A stretch of 37,228 nt of DNA from Neorhodopirellula pilleata (GTDB lineage: Bacteria; Planctomycetota; Planctomycetia; Pirellulales; Pirellulaceae), in assembly GCF_007859915.1 (NCBI RefSeq), contig NZ_SJPM01000028.1, positions 1-37,228 of the forward strand, read 5' to 3'. Every line of letters starts with the position of its first letter. Within the stretch, counting starts at the first letter, position 1. Positions 16,743-25,172 of the stretch are shown piece by piece. The notes under the pieces are model-generated. The model did no database searches. It was given only the letters and a program-made list of their open reading frames with translations, and had not been told where the DNA came from. A program made the translations under genes and the position numbers.

Positions 16743-19170
16743 CAAATACCAACAAGCGTGGAAAGCGGAAGCTTCGCAAGTACAAGTAACGTTCGACGCC
16801 GACTTGCTGTCGAAGGAAGTCCAGCAGTCGCACGATACTTTTCGGTCGATGATCTTCTGGCGCGACGTTCGAGAGGTTGGAACGTCGCTGGTGATGATCC
16901 CTATCTGGTTCGTGATGGGCATCGGCATGTCACTGCCCTGGACGTGGTATTTGACCGTGCCCGCGCTGCTATGGATTGCCGGCTTCATGTTGGTAGATCG
17001 TCGTCGTCACCCTCAACGGCCAAGTGATCCAGGCGAACCACTGTTGTTCTATGTGAAGGAATCACGGGCTCAGGTCGAGCATCAGATCTGGTTGCTACGG
17101 AATGTGTTTTGGTGGTACCTGCTGCCGCCTTCAATTTCGATCATGGCGTTTTTTACAAATGTTGCATGGGATAGTAGCGAGAGTTGGCTTGGATTCATTT
17201 TTGTCGCTGGATTTGAAGGAATCTTTCTGTTTCTTCTTTACGGCTGGGTCTATCGACTGAATCAACGGGCCGTTCGAGATCAACTCGAGCCGCGACGAAT
17301 CGATCTCCAGAAACTCATCACGTATTTGGAAGGCGAAAGCCCTGCTGAAGACTCCAGCGAGATGATCGATATTGTTTCCGCTTTGTCGGGAACCGATGGA
17401 AACGCTGGGTTGAGTCCCAACTGGGCCCGTTGGGCCGAGAACTGGAATCGGATCATACCGTCGTGGCGTGAAGTGGCCATCATCCTCGTCCCCACGCTGG
17501 TCGGAGCGTCCCTTGGATTCCGATTTCCGCTCACTGACATGGGGCCTGTGTTTTTCCAGTCCGTAGTCGCGGCTGTGATTCCATTCGAGATTGCTTTTTT
17601 CGGCCTCTGGTATCTTTCTTACCGACGTCACAAGGAGCATCCGTTCTCGGGCAAAGGCAGCGTCCGCCTCAACACACCGGCGATTGTCACGATCGTCATG
17701 ATCACGGTGATTTCGACTTTAGCCTTCGCCGCAATCTTTTCATGCTTCAGGGAGTTGATGTCGCGACGGGGGCCTGGCTTGGATGACATCAGTGCATTTG
17801 TCGACGATGACATCAAGCACATCGACACTTGGTTGCAAAGCCTGACGGATTCGTCTTATCCCAGCCTCAGCGCTGTCGTCGTTCGTGACGGTGAGATTGT
17901 CTACCAGGGTGCAGTCGGATTTGAGGATATTGAGATACGACGGCCAGCGACAGCGCGAACTCAATATCATGTCGCATCGGTGACCAAGGTGTTCACGGCA
18001 TCACTAGCGGTGATGTTGCATGAACAGGGAGTGATCGATCTGGACCAGGCGGCGGCAAGCTATCTTCCAAACGACGTTCGGATAAGCACCACGCCTGAGC
18101 TTGGAGCAACCATCACTCTGCGGCAGCTTGCGTCGCACACCTCGGGCTTACCGAGCGGCGTTCCAGGCCAGGTTCAATCGGTTGAAGGTCGGTACGAATT
18201 GGAACCCCAGCGGCTCTATGATCATTTGGCCAGCGTCGAATTGATTTCCAATCCCGGCGATGGCAAGGAGTATTCCAACCTGGGATTCGGATTGCTTGGG
18301 CATGTACTCGAGAGGGCCGCAAATAAGCCGATCGATCGATTGTTGCAAGAGATGCTTTGCGATCCGCTGCAACTGAACAACACCGCAATCGAAGGCGACG
18401 CCAAGCTTCACCCAGCCACCGGCTATGCTAGAAAAAGTCGCGGCGGTGCGGTGCAAACGCGTTCTCTCCAAGAACGATTGGCAGGTTCCGGTGGCTTGGT
18501 CACGACCACCGAAGACCTGGGAAAGTTTCTGATAGCTCAGATGAAACCGGGCGTGTTCAGCAACGAGATGCTCGGCCAACTTCATACGGAAACGAAGCTG
18601 CCCAGTGGATCGCCATCGGGGACTGCGCTCGGATGGTCGGTAAAATCGATCGATGGCGTAGGTCGTATCCTGGAAAAAAATGGCAGTCGCAGCAATTGTA
18701 GTGCGTGGATCGGGTTCTCGCCGGAAGACGGAGTCGGCGTTGCAGTGGTAACCAATTGCGGTGGACCGATTGTCGATCCGATCGGCCGCAAGTTGTTGGA
18801 GCGGTCCATTTCCCTTTCGCAAAGGAAACTGGTGACAAAGGATGGCTATGCGAAGGTGGCACCCTATACCGGCGTCCGCTGGGAAAACGGCCGGCCCATC
18901 GTTCGTGTGCATGACCGTTGGACTCCGCTCGTTTCAATCGATGGCATACCGATCGATCGTATCATGGATTTTGCAAACCAAGAGTACGGCGAGATTGCAC
19001 ACAAACGATTTGCCGAAGACTTGGTTGAGGTCTTGTCAACGATGGGTCACGAGCCAAAGTGGGAATTGACTTTGGGTCTCGAATCCACAAGTGGGCAGGT
19101 CGAGCAGTTACCGATTCGGATGACTGAACAGAATCGCAAACTTGCACAAAAATACTTGCGGGATCGCTGA
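16732..19170 (+). CDS. Multi-TM putative anti-sigma region fused to a beta-lactamase-like serine hydrolase
   Basis: The start is the ATG at 16732 (GGGGGA six bases upstream), inside the sigma gene's last codons; 812 residues. The N-terminal ~40 residues are polar (MSLDKYQQAWKAEASQVQ), followed by about seven hydrophobic segments (50-66, 70-87, 124-141, 151-173, 247-263, 275-295, 315-337). The C-terminal part (about 360-812) is a class C beta-lactamase/PBP-like domain with the SxxK nucleophile S416-V-T-K419 and Y514-S-N516; the third motif reads as NGS rather than KTG or HxG. A further C-terminal domain (about 700-812, APYTGVRWENGRPIVRVHD) follows. The hydrolase lies after the last membrane segment. 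Coupling to the ECF factor suggests that the N-terminus sequesters sigma while the outer domain senses or hydrolyses an envelope ligand. That is inference. Confidence 0.78.
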   Translation: MSLDKYQQAWKAEASQVQVTFDADLLSKEVQQSHDTFRSMIFWRDVREVGTSLVMIPIWFVMGIGMSLPWTWYLTVPALLWIAGFMLVDRRRHPQRPSDPGEPLLFYVKESRAQVEHQIWLLRNVFWWYLLPPSISIMAFFTNVAWDSSESWLGFIFVAGFEGIFLFLLYGWVYRLNQRAVRDQLEPRRIDLQKLITYLEGESPAEDSSEMIDIVSALSGTDGNAGLSPNWARWAENWNRIIPSWREVAIILVPTLVGASLGFRFPLTDMGPVFFQSVVAAVIPFEIAFFGLWYLSYRRHKEHPFSGKGSVRLNTPAIVTIVMITVISTLAFAAIFSCFRELMSRRGPGLDDISAFVDDDIKHIDTWLQSLTDSSYPSLSAVVVRDGEIVYQGAVGFEDIEIRRPATARTQYHVASVTKVFTASLAVMLHEQGVIDLDQAAASYLPNDVRISTTPELGATITLRQLASHTSGLPSGVPGQVQSVEGRYELEPQRLYDHLASVELISNPGDGKEYSNLGFGLLGHVLERAANKPIDRLLQEMLCDPLQLNNTAIEGDAKLHPATGYARKSRGGAVQTRSLQERLAGSGGLVTTTEDLGKFLIAQMKPGVFSNEMLGQLHTETKLPSGSPSGTALGWSVKSIDGVGRILEKNGSRSNCSAWIGFSPEDGVGVAVVTNCGGPIVDPIGRKLLERSISLSQRKLVTKDGYAKVAPYTGVRWENGRPIVRVHDRWTPLVSIDGIPIDRIMDFANQEYGEIAHKRFAEDLVEVLSTMGHEPKWELTLGLESTSGQVEQLPIRMTEQNRKLAQKYLRDR

Positions 19171-19380
19171 TTGAGTAACTCATTTGCGAGCGAAGCAGTT
19201 CATGCAATGTTGCCGTTCGCAAATTGTCAGCGACATCTTTGAGCGTCGTCCAAGCCCAGCGTGGGGAATCCAAAATTTTTCACATTCGTTTGTAATGTTC
19301 GCGCCGCCGAAGTTACCAATAGTAGTAGCAAAGGCTGCCAGTCTTGCACGACGACTTCATTTCCAACTAGGAGCTTTCTC

Positions 19381-20673
19381 ATGCGATACTTCGCACCCAT
19401 TGCTCGTTTGTTCGTGCTTCTCGCATTGTTTGTAGCGACAATTCGTTGTTCCACCTCTGCTGCGCAAGCGCAGACAAATGACGTTGCCGCCAAGCTCGCG
19501 GAAATTTGCCGCAAGCATGATGTGCCGGCAATGACTGCTGCTGTGGTCAACTCGAATGCATTGGTGACATCGGATTGCTTTGGCATCCGCAAGAAAGGAA
19601 CTTCCGACAAGGTTGAATTATCAGATCGGTTTCCGATTGGCTCTAACACCAAGTCGATGACGGCGACGTTGGCAGCCGTTATGGTGGATTCAGGAAAAAT
19701 CGATTGGTCAACGAGCATTGGCGAAGTTTGGCCCCAAGCCACTGACGATGACATTCATCCAAAGCTAAGCACGGTGACACTGGATCAGTTGTTGACGCAT
19801 CAAAGTGGACTGCCCGGCGATATTTCAGAAATTTCAGGTCAGGCGTGGGCTAGCTTCTTCGAGGAAAAGCAATCGCCTGTATTGGAGCGCCGACGTATGC
19901 TCAAGCTGGTGCTTTCCAAGGTACCTTCGCAACCTCAAGGAAAGTTCGCCTACTCGAATCTCGGTTACGCGATCGCCTCAGCGATGTTGGAAACCCGCGC
20001 ACAAGAGTCGTATGAGTCGCTGATGAAGAAGCATGTTTTCGATCCACTGGAAATGCACTCGGCAGACTTTCGATCTATGGGGTCGGCAAAGCAATTGCGG
20101 TCACCTCTCTTGTGGGGACACGCGCAGAGCGGCGAGCCCATTGATCCAAGAACGGCGGGTGCTGAAAACCCAACGGTCTATGCAGCCGCTGGTACGGTGC
20201 ATTTGTCCATCGAAGACTACGCGAAGTACGCACGGTGGCATTTAGCGGCAAAACCCGCGCCGGTACTGCGATCACAAAGCGCATTGGACCATCTACACAA
20301 GCCGCAAGTCGACTATACCCTCCCCGGCGCAAAGTACGCGTGCGGATGGATTTGCATGGATACTGCGCTCGGTCCCGCGCTCAACCACGCCGGGTCCAAC
20401 ACAAATTCCTGGGCATTGATCTGGATCTTGCCCGAATCCGACTTCGCAGCCATCGTTTGCACGAACTCGGGGCAGCAAAAAGCATATATCGCTTGCGACG
20501 AGATGATGAGTTATCTGATGTTGGAACACGCTTCCGCCAAAAGCACGAAGCGTGCAGCATTGCCTGCAACCGATCCGGGCGACCGGATGTTTCCTGGCAA
20601 GTTCGAGCAAACGCTGGTGCGCCTTTTCGTGGTACTCCAATCCTGCTTGACGTTCACCAGTAAAATCCAGTGA
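19381..20673 (+). CDS. Secreted beta-lactamase-like serine hydrolase, altered 3' end
   Basis: The start ATG at 19381 is supported by AGGAG eight bases upstream and a signal peptide (MRYFAPIARLFVLLALFVAT, cleavage near AQA-Q30). Motifs of the class C beta-lactamase/PBP4-type fold are S88-N-T-K91, Y191-S-N193 and H336-A-G338. Family members include esterases, D-aminopeptidases and peptidoglycan enzymes, so substrate is open. The final ~25 residues after about ATDPGDRM (from about 20584) are antisense to a kinase-gene fragment; the native C-terminal domain appears to have been replaced at that junction. The core catalytic domain is complete, so activity may remain. It lies 210 bases after the membrane beta-lactamase fusion; two such neighbours suggest duplication or a shared pathway. 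Confidence 0.8.
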   Translation: MRYFAPIARLFVLLALFVATIRCSTSAAQAQTNDVAAKLAEICRKHDVPAMTAAVVNSNALVTSDCFGIRKKGTSDKVELSDRFPIGSNTKSMTATLAAVMVDSGKIDWSTSIGEVWPQATDDDIHPKLSTVTLDQLLTHQSGLPGDISEISGQAWASFFEEKQSPVLERRRMLKLVLSKVPSQPQGKFAYSNLGYAIASAMLETRAQESYESLMKKHVFDPLEMHSADFRSMGSAKQLRSPLLWGHAQSGEPIDPRTAGAENPTVYAAAGTVHLSIEDYAKYARWHLAAKPAPVLRSQSALDHLHKPQVDYTLPGAKYACGWICMDTALGPALNHAGSNTNSWALIWILPESDFAAIVCTNSGQQKAYIACDEMMSYLMLEHASAKSTKRAALPATDPGDRMFPGKFEQTLVRLFVVLQSCLTFTSKIQ

Positions 20674-21776
20674 TTCTCCGCATCCCGTCTCGGCTTTCGC
20701 CAAGCTCAACGTTGGCTCTAGATCGTATCCAGATCGCTCCGCAGATTCGCGGCACAAGGGCAAGGCGTTGAAATACATTTCCCTGGCCGAAGCCCAATCA
20801 TGGTCATCGGCAAAAGTGATGCCGCATTGCACGTACGCCAAACCCAGTTCGACAAGATGGCGGGGCTGGTCGGGTTCGCGCCTACGAAGTTCGTCCAGCA
20901 AATCGATCGCTTGCTGATAAAGCTTGCCTGACACGGTCGAAGCGGACACGCCGTTTTCATCGCCCACCTGCGAAGTGGTATCAGCAAGGCCTAATAACGC
21001 GTGTGCACGGCAACGCAGGATGCGATTCTCATTAAGACTCCCAGATGGCAAATTCTCCAGTTCTTGTAGCACCGCCGTCAGTAAACGTCGACGATCTTCC
21101 TGTGCCGCTGCATCGAGTTTGTAGGGCGCCTGCAAATCGAACAGCATGGATTCCAGGAGACGAAGCGCGCCGCCGGCTTGTTCGGTCGCTAACCTGGCTT
21201 GTTGGCGAGCTGCATCCGCTGACCTGGCTGCCGATGCTTCTGCAGTGGTCAGGGCCTCGTTGGACTCAACAAGATCATCGGCTCGATTCTTTGCGAGTAG
21301 TCCCAGGTAGCTTGAGACAATGGTGCTGGTGATCATCAAAAGAACCAGCATGGCCGACATAGCGGCAACCAGACGATTGCGCCGACACCATCGCCAGGCA
21401 TGACCGATCGAGCCCATCGGTCGCGCCAAGATGGGACGCCCCTGCAGGTACCGATCCAGCTCTTTGCCAAGTTCCGCAGCCGAGCCGTAGCGCTCGTGCG
21501 GTGGCTTTGCCAGGCATTTCAGTGTGATCGTTTCCAGATCGCGCGGTATCGCTGGGTTCAGTTGACGCGGACTGATCGGGTCGTCGTGGATCAACTGGTG
21601 AAGGACATCCACCGACTGGGCGGCAACAAAGGGCGGTCGTCCGGTAAGCAGATGGAACAAGATCGCACCGAGCGAATAGACGTCGCTTTGAGGGGTACTT
21701 TGCAGGGTGGCATCCTCCGTATTCGTGCGAGCCTGCTCTGGCGGCATGTAACTTGGCGTCGGGTTCTCGCCGGTGG
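20584..21776 (-). pseudogene. Ser/Thr protein kinase (PknB-type, TPR-linked), internal fragment
   Basis: On the minus strand a Hanks-type kinase piece starts abruptly at the activation segment (TGENPTPSYMPPEQA, where PPE replaces APE). It includes QSDVYSLGAILFHLLTGRPPF, the C-lobe motif CLAKPPHERYGSAAELGKEL, a transmembrane helix (LVAAMSAMLVLLMITSTIV) and a coiled-coil/TPR region ending near LLELARKHP. The glycine loop, VAIK lysine, HRD and DFG motifs are absent, as is the C-terminal TPR array, so it cannot be a kinase. The frame continues beyond both ends, but that sequence is antisense to the neighbouring genes. Both breakpoints (about 20584 and about 21774) are joins to unrelated gene fragments. 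Confidence 0.72.
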
Positions 21777-23614
21777 TGGGCTTCAATGCCGACATCGGTG
21801 CATTCGAACGCCAAGAAGTGGAAAGCACCGTTCTCGTCGTTTCGACTACCAGCGACGTCGTCGACGGCAACTATCAGCCGGGGCAACTCAGCCTCCGCGA
21901 AGCGATTCAGCTTACAAACGAGAGCCTTGGTCCAGATACAATTACATTCGACCCATCCGTCTTCGATGGGGTCAACGAAAACAGTCTGATCCGTCTCAGC
22001 GGAGCGGAACTCTCAATTACCGACTCACTGACGATCGATGCCTCGATGGCTATCGGCGTTACGATCACGGGGGACACCGCCAACGACGACGTGACAAGAG
22101 CCGGGCATGTCACCGACGTCGCAGCGTCAGGAGCTGCCTTACTTGACGACAACACGCGCGTGCTCAATTTCAGTGGTGCGAGCGGCGACCTGACGCTGCG
22201 AGGCTTGACAGTTACCGGTGGTCGCACGACAGGGCCAAATGACGATGGCGGCGGAATCCGCTTCGGCAGCGCTAACTTTAGTGGTGCCCTTACGATCGAC
22301 CAGAGTACGGTTAGCGGGAACAGCACTACCGGGTCGATAGCCGATGGCGGCGGCGTTTTCACGTTTGATGGTGACCTGACTTGCCACGACATGAGGGTGG
22401 CTCCGTTCCTGAGCTATCGACTCAACGACGGGCATCACGTTCGCCAACTCCAACGGGCGCTGGCGCGAGGGAAACCGACACCCAACATGTCACGGCACTA
22501 CTGGGAGAATTACGAGCGGTTTCGCATCGGCCCGAACGAAACCGAGTGGGATGACGGTGTATTTGATTGGTCCATTGCGGAAGTGCAGGACCACAAGTTT
22601 GCTCTTATCGAGGAGGCCCTCGCGAACTATGACCTCACCGGGCTTGAGTTGGACTTTTTAAGGCATTGGGTTCGGTTTGGCCCGAAAACGAAAATCGATA
22701 AGAGACGCGAGATTACGACCGATTTCGTTCGTCGCATCCGAAAGATGCTGGACAAGACGGCACGCGATCGCGGTTTGCCCAGACGGTGGCTTTGTGTTCG
22801 CATTCCTGCCAAAGCGAATGTCCGAGGAGAACAGGGAGTCGATCTGCCGTCGCTGGCGGGTGCCGGTGTCGACATGGTCAACCTTTCGTACAGTTACTTC
22901 ACAATGCAGGACGACAGTGTTCGCCGAGCGAAAGCAGAAATAAACAACGACCGAGTGGCGGTTTATACCGAAATGTCGCACTGCACGATGACGGGCAAGG
23001 CGACTGCGGGCAGCGGAACTCAGCCGTTTTTGCGTACGACCGACGAGCAGTTCTACACAACCGCTCGCCTAGCGCGCAAGCAGGGTGCTCGTGGTGTGAG
23101 CCTCTTCAACTTTCCTTACTATCGCTACCACGTTACCGACACGATCGGGCCGTTTCACGAGCCGCCGTTCCACGTGATACCGCGACTCGGTGACGATGAC
23201 TTCCTGACCGCGCAATCGCATTGGTATTTTCTCACGGCCGGTCGAAAAGATCGCGTCATCGCCGGCCATCCCTTACCGACCATCGTCGAGCGCAGTGATC
23301 CCTTTGTCGTAACCATTGAAATGCTGCCGACGCCGAAGCACCGCAAGAACGGGCTGCTGCGACTGCGAAGTGACGAAGACATCCGGGATCGCGAGATCGA
23401 AGTGAACTTCAATGATGTGTCGCTTCGCGAGATCGAGTTTATCGAAAAGCCATTGCCGCACCGCTATGACAACACTTGGCTCGGCAAGTCAGAGCAGACC
23501 CGTTGCTTTCGATTGCCAGCTGGAATCGCTCGCGATGGGGCCAACCAGATCAAGATCAATGTGAACAAGGGGATCCGAGTCCGGCTTCGATACCTGGACA
23601 TCACTCTTTCATGA
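21773..23614 (+). CDS. Chimeric ORF: CSLREA/beta-helix surface-protein fragment fused to glycosidase-like C-terminus
   Basis: The 613-residue frame joins two unrelated pieces. Residues 1-~203 come from a large extracellular repeat protein: DIGAFE at 8-12 closes one choice-of-anchor module, LSLREAI (39-45) is the CSLREA motif opening the next, and glycine-rich right-handed beta-helix repeats follow (LRGLTVTGG, DGGGIRFGS, STVSGNS). From about residue 204 (base 22380) the protein switches to RVAPFLSYRLNDGHH and the rest of a planctomycete TIM-barrel glycoside-hydrolase-like family (LTGLELDFLRHWVRFG; VDMVNLSYSYF; YTEMSHCTM), whose N-terminal part is missing. There is no signal peptide and no convincing start. 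Although open throughout, it is probably a fusion relic; the glycosidase assignment is approximate. Confidence 0.55.
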   Translation: MVGFNADIGAFERQEVESTVLVVSTTSDVVDGNYQPGQLSLREAIQLTNESLGPDTITFDPSVFDGVNENSLIRLSGAELSITDSLTIDASMAIGVTITGDTANDDVTRAGHVTDVAASGAALLDDNTRVLNFSGASGDLTLRGLTVTGGRTTGPNDDGGGIRFGSANFSGALTIDQSTVSGNSTTGSIADGGGVFTFDGDLTCHDMRVAPFLSYRLNDGHHVRQLQRALARGKPTPNMSRHYWENYERFRIGPNETEWDDGVFDWSIAEVQDHKFALIEEALANYDLTGLELDFLRHWVRFGPKTKIDKRREITTDFVRRIRKMLDKTARDRGLPRRWLCVRIPAKANVRGEQGVDLPSLAGAGVDMVNLSYSYFTMQDDSVRRAKAEINNDRVAVYTEMSHCTMTGKATAGSGTQPFLRTTDEQFYTTARLARKQGARGVSLFNFPYYRYHVTDTIGPFHEPPFHVIPRLGDDDFLTAQSHWYFLTAGRKDRVIAGHPLPTIVERSDPFVVTIEMLPTPKHRKNGLLRLRSDEDIRDREIEVNFNDVSLREIEFIEKPLPHRYDNTWLGKSEQTRCFRLPAGIARDGANQIKINVNKGIRVRLRYLDITLS

Positions 23615-23666
23615 AACGCTTCGCAATACGGATCGTTGCGCGAATGCGCTTGGGTGTGGCTAAGGT

Positions 23667-25172
23667 TTACTTACGAAGCGGTTTCGGATTCTCGACGAAA
23701 GCGGCGGGCCTACTGTTGTCGGCGATGTCTTTTGCGAACGCCTTCAGGTGTCCGCTGAGCCTTTGAACCACTTCCGGATTCGACTTGACGACGTTGTTCC
23801 TTTCGCCCATGTCGCTCTCCAAATCATAAAGTTGCGTCGGCTTTCCTTTGTTTACATGGAGTTTCCACTTCCCGGACCTCACCGCCTGCAACTGGTTTCC
23901 GCTATGGTAAAAGAACAACTCGTGCGGTGTTAGCGCCTTGCCGATGAGCGTCGGCCAGATGTCTTTGCCATCGATGACTCGATCTGTTGGGATCGCAGCG
24001 CCAGCCAGCTTCGCGAAAGTCGGCAGCAAATCCATGGCGGTCATGAGTTCGTCGTTGGGCTTACTTGGCGGGATCCTTCCCGGCCAGCGGACAACGGTCG
24101 GCTCTCGCATGCCGCCTTCGAAGGTGGTCCCCTTGTTGCCGCGCAAAGGGCCGGGACTGGCGAAGAGGGAGTTCTTCGGAGGGCCGTTGTCGGAGGTGAA
24201 GAGGACCAGCGTGTTTTCGTCGAGACCATTGGCCTTGAGTGTGTCGAGGATTTTCCCGACGGACCAGTCGACTTCTGCGATGGCCTGACGTAAGAGATTG
24301 TCCCGCGTGCGGTAGGCGATATTGCCGTCTTCCGCATTCAGCGCCGCCACGATGTCATCTGAGACGCCTTTCATGAACGGCGGCGAAGCGTGCAACGGAG
24401 CGTGGGGAATGGGATGCGGGACATACAGGAAAAATGGTTTATCCTTGTTCCTCTCGATGAATGACACCGCGTGTTCGGTGATTCGCTTCGTCAGGAAATC
24501 GGCATTCGGGTCCATCTCGACGACCGTCTCATTCTCCAGCAGAGGCAGCGGCGGGAACTTGTAGTGACTTTGCCTCGGATGAAACGGATGAATGTCGTGG
24601 CTGTAAGGAATGCCGAAGAACTCATCGAAGCCTTGCTTCGTCGGCAGGAACTCCGGCTGATCTCCGAGGTGCCACTTGCCGAAGATCGCCGTCTTGTATC
24701 CCGCGCCTTTCAGGACCTCAGCAATTGTGACCTCGTCCGGATTCAGCCCCTTCCGGTCTCCGGCAAGGAGCACGCCGAAGTTGGAACCGGTCGCCATATC
24801 GATCCGCTTCGGGTAGCACCCGGTCATTAACGCGGCGCGCGATGGAGTGCAGACCGGGGCGGCCACATAAAAACTGGTGAGCCGGGAACCCTCGGCCGCC
24901 ATCCGATCAATTCGTGGCGTGCTGACGTGTTTTCCGCCAAAGCAACTGAGATCGCCGTAGCCCTGGTCGTCCGTGAAGATGACGACAAAGTTCGGTTTCT
25001 CGGCAGCAGCGATTGACTGGGCCAATCCAAGGCAGAGGAAACTAAGGATCGTTCGAGCCGTACGTGCAGTAGTGGAGTTCGCCAGAACTCCTGCCCAGGG
25101 AATTCTGGCGAATTCCACTACACATTTGTCGTCAACAATAGTTCGAGTGATCCGATGGGGTAGCGTTTTCAT
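23667..25172 (-). CDS. Secreted sulfatase with a palindromic repeat inside its leader
   Basis: A 501-residue type I sulfatase. FTDDQGYGDL (66-75) binds the metal, and C108 in CTPSR is the formylglycine site; FGKWHLG and FTSDNGPP complete the active site, and LYDLESDMGERNNV is the usual C-terminal family block. The N-terminus is odd: MKTLPHRITRTIVDDK is followed by about 18 residues encoded by a 53-base palindrome (25069-25121), and only then by the hydrophobic signal sequence (about 41-57, TILSFLCLGLAQSIAAA). The start ATG overlaps the stop of the upstream sulfatase by four bases, which fixes the start despite the long leader. It is last in the five-sulfatase cluster. Confidence 0.92.
   Translation of the reverse strand: MKTLPHRITRTIVDDKCVVEFARIPWAGVLANSTTARTARTILSFLCLGLAQSIAAAEKPNFVVIFTDDQGYGDLSCFGGKHVSTPRIDRMAAEGSRLTSFYVAAPVCTPSRAALMTGCYPKRIDMATGSNFGVLLAGDRKGLNPDEVTIAEVLKGAGYKTAIFGKWHLGDQPEFLPTKQGFDEFFGIPYSHDIHPFHPRQSHYKFPPLPLLENETVVEMDPNADFLTKRITEHAVSFIERNKDKPFFLYVPHPIPHAPLHASPPFMKGVSDDIVAALNAEDGNIAYRTRDNLLRQAIAEVDWSVGKILDTLKANGLDENTLVLFTSDNGPPKNSLFASPGPLRGNKGTTFEGGMREPTVVRWPGRIPPSKPNDELMTAMDLLPTFAKLAGAAIPTDRVIDGKDIWPTLIGKALTPHELFFYHSGNQLQAVRSGKWKLHVNKGKPTQLYDLESDMGERNNVVKSNPEVVQRLSGHLKAFAKDIADNSRPAAFVENPKPLRK
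25069..25121. repeat. Palindromic element inserted within the sulfatase leader sequence
   Basis: Arms of 23 bases begin GTAGTGGAGTTCGCCAGAAC (25069) and, inverted, GTAGTGGAATTCGCCAGAAT (from 25121 leftwards). They match at 21 of 23 positions around a 7-base loop (TGCCCAG, 25092-25098). The element is translated in frame on the minus strand as VVEFARIPWAGVLANSTT between the start codon and the signal sequence. Resemblance to bacterial palindromic elements that insert within genes (such as the Rickettsia RPEs) is in behaviour only. Confidence 0.8.
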
